A DNA stretch of 9,791 nt from Acetobacteraceae bacterium (lineage in GTDB: Bacteria > Pseudomonadota > Alphaproteobacteria > Acetobacterales > Acetobacteraceae). Positions 7,747 through 9,791 of this stretch are shown here, in pieces. Position 1 is the first letter of the stretch, and each line of letters opens with the position of its first letter. The notes under the pieces were generated by a model, which saw only the letters and a list, made by a program, of their open reading frames with translations, was not told the origin of the DNA and made no database searches. The position numbers were made by a program, and so were the translations under genes. The stretch covers positions 1 to 9,791 of the forward strand of contig JASHVB010000961.1 of NCBI GenBank assembly GCA_030039695.1, written 5' to 3'.

Positions 7747-7775
7747 GCAGAGACATCTCCAACTGCAGAGACATC
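7747..7775 (+). repeat. Two-copy 18-nt-period direct repeat at the pyruvate kinase start
   Basis: GCAGAGACATC occurs at 7747-7757 and again at 7765-7775, directly before the ATG at 7777. Because the period is 18 nt, the copies lie in the same frame as the pyruvate kinase and would read T-A-E-T-S twice if translation began further upstream, for example at the TTG at 7735. The repeat covers the place where the RBS must be, leaving only a weak purine match (AGAG) there. Confidence 0.6.
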
Positions 7776-7776
7776 C

Positions 7777-9312
7777 ATGCAAAGCTATGCGCCGCAGGCT
7801 GAAGCTGATCTGGTTGTCAGTGGGGAGAACGACGCTGACCCGGTCGATCTCACGACGCTGCGCGCCGAGATCGAGAACCTGATTCAAACAGTGCGTCGCG
7901 AGGCGGACGTGATCGCGGCCAGCTGGCCGGCAGTCCAGGACCAGCGAGAGTTCGCACCCAGTGCGGCGAACCTCCGCCACTATCTCGCCCTGCGACACCA
8001 TGACCTGCGTAACTTGCAGCGCCGGTTGATGACTGTTGGTCTGTCGTCGCTGGGCCGGCTGGAGAGCCGGGTCATCCCTACGCTGGAAGCCGTCGAGGCG
8101 AGTCTGGCCGTGCTGTGCGGTCTGCCCGCGCGTCCGTATTTGCCGGAAGCGGCGTTCTTCGCCGGCGAGCGGCTACTGACGGCCCACACATGCGAGGTGC
8201 TAGGCCCGCCGACGTCGCTCCGCAGCACTGCCTTGCTCGTGACCTGTCCGTCCTCGGCGGCCGACGATCCTGAGTTCATCCGCTGCCTCGCGATGAGCGG
8301 CGTCGAGGCGCTGCGCATCAACTGTGCGCACGACGACGCCGTCGCCTGGGACCGGATGATCCGCTTCGCTCGCGCGGCGGCGGTCGAGACGGGACGCGAG
8401 CTTCGCGTGCTGATGGACCTCGCGGGGCCCAAAATACGCACCGGTGCGGTGCGCCGTCCGTCAGGTGACAAGCAGCTTCGCACGGACGTTCTCCTAGCCC
8501 TTGTGCCGCCCGGTGGGCTGGCGGCGCTACCCGATGATGCGCCGGCGTTCGCGGTCGAGTGCCAGTTGCCGGAGGCTCTGCGGATGGTACGGCAGGGCGA
8601 TGCGATCTTGTTCGACGATGCCAAAGTCCGGCTTGAAGTGGAGATGGTCGCGCCGTGGGGCGTGGTTGCGCGCGTGCGCCATGCCAGGGCGGGCGGTGTA
8701 AAGCTGCGCGAGGAGAAGGGGCTCAGCTTCCCGGACACCGAGCTGATCGTGCCCCCGCTCACGGCGAAGGACCTGGCCGACCTCGATTTCGTTGCCCGTC
8801 ATGCCGATGGCATCAGCTACTCGTTCGTGCAGTCTGCCGACGACGTGGCACTGTTACAGGCCGAGCTCGCCCGACGCCGGTCGGACGACTGGCAGCGCCT
8901 GTCGGTGGTGCTGAAGGTAGAGACGCTGCGCAGCCTGCGGAACCTGCCCGCGATGGTGGTGCAGGCAGCGTCGCGTCAGCCGACGGCAATCATGATCGCG
9001 CGCGGGGATCTGGCCTCCGAAATCGGCTTCGCGCGTACCGCCGAAATTCAGGAAGAAATCCTGTGGATCGGCGAGGCCGCGCATGTGCCCGTGATCTGGG
9101 CCACACAGGTGCTGGAGAGCATGATCAAGCACGGCACGCCGGTACGCGGCGAAATGACCGATGCAGCGATGGCGGCGCGGGCGGAGTGCGTGATGCTGAA
9201 CAAGGGGCCTTATCTGTTGGAGGCGATCCCCGAGCTGAACGGCCTGCTGGCGCGCATGGCTGACCACCAGCACAAGAAGACCCCGCGCCTCCGCCGCCTG
9301 ATGAGCTTCTAG
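7777..9312 (+). CDS. Atypical pyruvate kinase with N-terminal extension and no C-terminal regulatory domain
   Basis: This 511-residue protein has a pyruvate kinase barrel from about residue 149 onward, which would transfer phosphate from phosphoenolpyruvate to ADP. Recognisable parts are R180-I-N182 in LRINCAHDD; D214 and K219 in MDLAGPKIRTG; a B-domain-like section (about 225-310); EKGLSFPDTELIVPPL; catalytic K380 and metal ligand E382 in VLKVET; R409-G-D411 in IARGDLASE; and T443 in ATQVLESM. The usual SGETAKG loop is replaced by LNKGPYLLEA (474-483), and the protein ends about 28 residues later, so the allosteric C-terminal domain is absent. Residues 1-148 are an added region, probably helical, with LRHYLALRHHDLRNLQRRL and LGRLESRVIPTLEAVEASL. 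Proteins of this shape are known as a divergent pyruvate kinase type in proteobacteria. The first in-frame ATG is used as the start; its RBS is weak, and TTG starts further upstream cannot be excluded. Confidence 0.88.
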   Translation: MQSYAPQAEADLVVSGENDADPVDLTTLRAEIENLIQTVRREADVIAASWPAVQDQREFAPSAANLRHYLALRHHDLRNLQRRLMTVGLSSLGRLESRVIPTLEAVEASLAVLCGLPARPYLPEAAFFAGERLLTAHTCEVLGPPTSLRSTALLVTCPSSAADDPEFIRCLAMSGVEALRINCAHDDAVAWDRMIRFARAAAVETGRELRVLMDLAGPKIRTGAVRRPSGDKQLRTDVLLALVPPGGLAALPDDAPAFAVECQLPEALRMVRQGDAILFDDAKVRLEVEMVAPWGVVARVRHARAGGVKLREEKGLSFPDTELIVPPLTAKDLADLDFVARHADGISYSFVQSADDVALLQAELARRRSDDWQRLSVVLKVETLRSLRNLPAMVVQAASRQPTAIMIARGDLASEIGFARTAEIQEEILWIGEAAHVPVIWATQVLESMIKHGTPVRGEMTDAAMAARAECVMLNKGPYLLEAIPELNGLLARMADHQHKKTPRLRRLMSF

Positions 9313-9353
9313 GCGCACGACGGGACGCCGCCACCGCCAGCAAGTGCGAGACA

Positions 9354-9417
9354 TAAGGGATCGATGTTCCCTTACAAGCTTGTCCCCATGAATATGGGTC
9401 GCGTGCGCAAGCGCACG
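9354..9417. repeat. Cluster of four consecutive perfect palindromes
   Basis: Within 64 nt there are four exact inverted repeats almost touching one another. They are TAAGGGA-TCGATGT-TCCCTTA (9354-9374); ACAAGCTTGT (9374-9383), a 10-bp palindrome sharing one base with the first; CCCAT-GAAT-ATGGG (9385-9398); and CGTGCGC-AA-GCGCACG (9402-9417). The cluster starts 42 nt after the pyruvate kinase stop. No T-run follows on either strand, so simple termination is not obvious. Protein-binding operators, a mobile-element end or a structured RNA are all possible. Confidence 0.7.
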
Positions 9418-9540
9418 GTGAACTTTGTCTGTCGGCTTTGTCACGCGGTCCATTGCTTACGCGCGGTTCGCCTGCTGCCGGGACGACCCCCGGAAGGCAC
9501 GCTCGGTAGGCCCATCGCCGGATGATGTCGCAGGTCGACC

Positions 9541-9747
9541 TCATTCCCAGGCCGAGGCTGGATTACCCCTGGCTACACGAGGGATCGGAGATTGCACGTC
9601 TCCAGTTTGCCCTTCTTCGGGCAGAAATTTGTCGTCTGCGCGCTCATAGACTCTGCATGGCGCCAACCGGTCGAGGTTGCCGAGGGAGTGCGGCCGGTTG
9701 TACCGCACAGTCGCGACGGAGCGCCGAGTCGAAGCGACCGGGACAGT
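9541..9747 (-). pseudogene. Possible remnant of an integrase-core (IS3-like) transposase C-terminus
   Basis: A minus-strand frame of 68 codons between stops contains VRYNRPHSLGNLDRLAP at about residues 14-30. This resembles the YN..RPHSALG..TP signature near the C-terminus of IS3/rve-type transposases, but one or two residues appear to be missing. The frame has a stop immediately upstream (9748-9750), no start codon and no catalytic DDE residues. If real, it is a decayed fragment. The similarity is short and could be chance in Arg/Pro-rich translation. Confidence 0.22.
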
Positions 9748-9791
9748 CTAACTGCAACAGCACTCCCGTCCCCGACGTCGGCGGATATTTG

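Larger units (their letters stand above)
7339..7776. other. Divergent intergenic region between phosphate transporter and pyruvate kinase (438 nt)
   Basis: Both genes read outward from this gap, so it should hold two promoters. A plus-strand frame crosses most of it (7389-7802), including the stretch ETRRLGAVMPFNAGIFPP. It then overlaps the start of the pyruvate kinase in another frame, has no recognised domain and is not called as a gene. The pyruvate kinase frame also stays open upstream to 7546, but that part has no family similarity I recognise. A weak inverted repeat of CCCGAC with GTCGGG lies near 7655-7682. One candidate promoter and a short tandem repeat are listed separately. Confidence 0.4.
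9313..9791. other. Gene-free 3' flank with palindromes and possible transposase debris (479 nt)
   Basis: No convincing intact gene lies after the pyruvate kinase. The left part holds four back-to-back perfect palindromes (9354-9417). The right part holds a short minus-strand frame resembling the end of an integrase-core transposase. Smaller hairpins are present, such as TTTGCCC-TTCTTC-GGGCAGA at 9606-9625, but none has a U-tract that would mark it as a terminator. The pattern suits an accessory or recombined boundary. Confidence 0.4.

Noticed and set aside
7389..7802. A 137-codon plus-strand frame between the phosphate transporter and pyruvate kinase genes
   Set aside because: It overlaps the pyruvate kinase start in another frame, has no RBS and no family similarity that I recognise.
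9606..9625. Hairpin TTTGCCC-TTCTTC-GGGCAGA as a terminator
   Set aside because: It is followed by AAATTT and mixed sequence rather than a U-tract on either strand, and it is nearly 300 nt from the nearest stop codon.

Overview
The window is a high-GC, proteobacterial-looking stretch. The gene families suggest an alphaproteobacterium of the Rhizobiales/Rhodospirillales sort or a near relative; that is inference from gene content, and no rRNA or tRNA is present to place it. Five complete protein genes and one partial gene can be supported. They are separated by several unusually long gene-poor gaps, some carrying palindromes and possible mobile-element debris.

Layout. 1-590 (minus): the N-terminal part of a Tat-exported family 5 extracytoplasmic solute-binding protein, running off the left edge. 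591-1152: gene-free divergent region. 1153-5081 (plus): a catabolic-looking group made of an acetolactate-synthase-like thiamine diphosphate enzyme, a CNT-type (NupC-like) membrane transporter and an oxaloacetate decarboxylase/PEP mutase-superfamily enzyme. The last two lie 28 nt apart with a strong RBS between them. A large palindromic repeat sits between the first and second genes, and a likely terminator follows the third. 5153-5709: gene-poor. 5710-7338 (minus): a PiT-family phosphate permease. 7339-7776: divergent intergenic region. 7777-9312 (plus): an atypical pyruvate kinase with an N-terminal extension and no C-terminal regulatory domain. 9313-9791: a non-coding region with four consecutive perfect palindromes and a possible degraded transposase fragment.

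How the genes may work together. The 1153-5081 group combines a transporter with two enzymes acting on 2-oxo acids: a ThDP-dependent decarboxylase/ligase and a Mg-dependent enolate-forming lyase/decarboxylase. The transporter keeps the sugar-side residues of nucleoside carriers but has lost both nucleobase-contacting residues and two sodium-site residues, so its substrate and coupling ion may differ from known CNT proteins. The divergent solute-binding protein could belong to a second uptake system for related compounds. The phosphate permease and the pyruvate kinase are divergently transcribed stand-alone genes. The best candidate for something undescribed is the three-gene group with the altered transporter.
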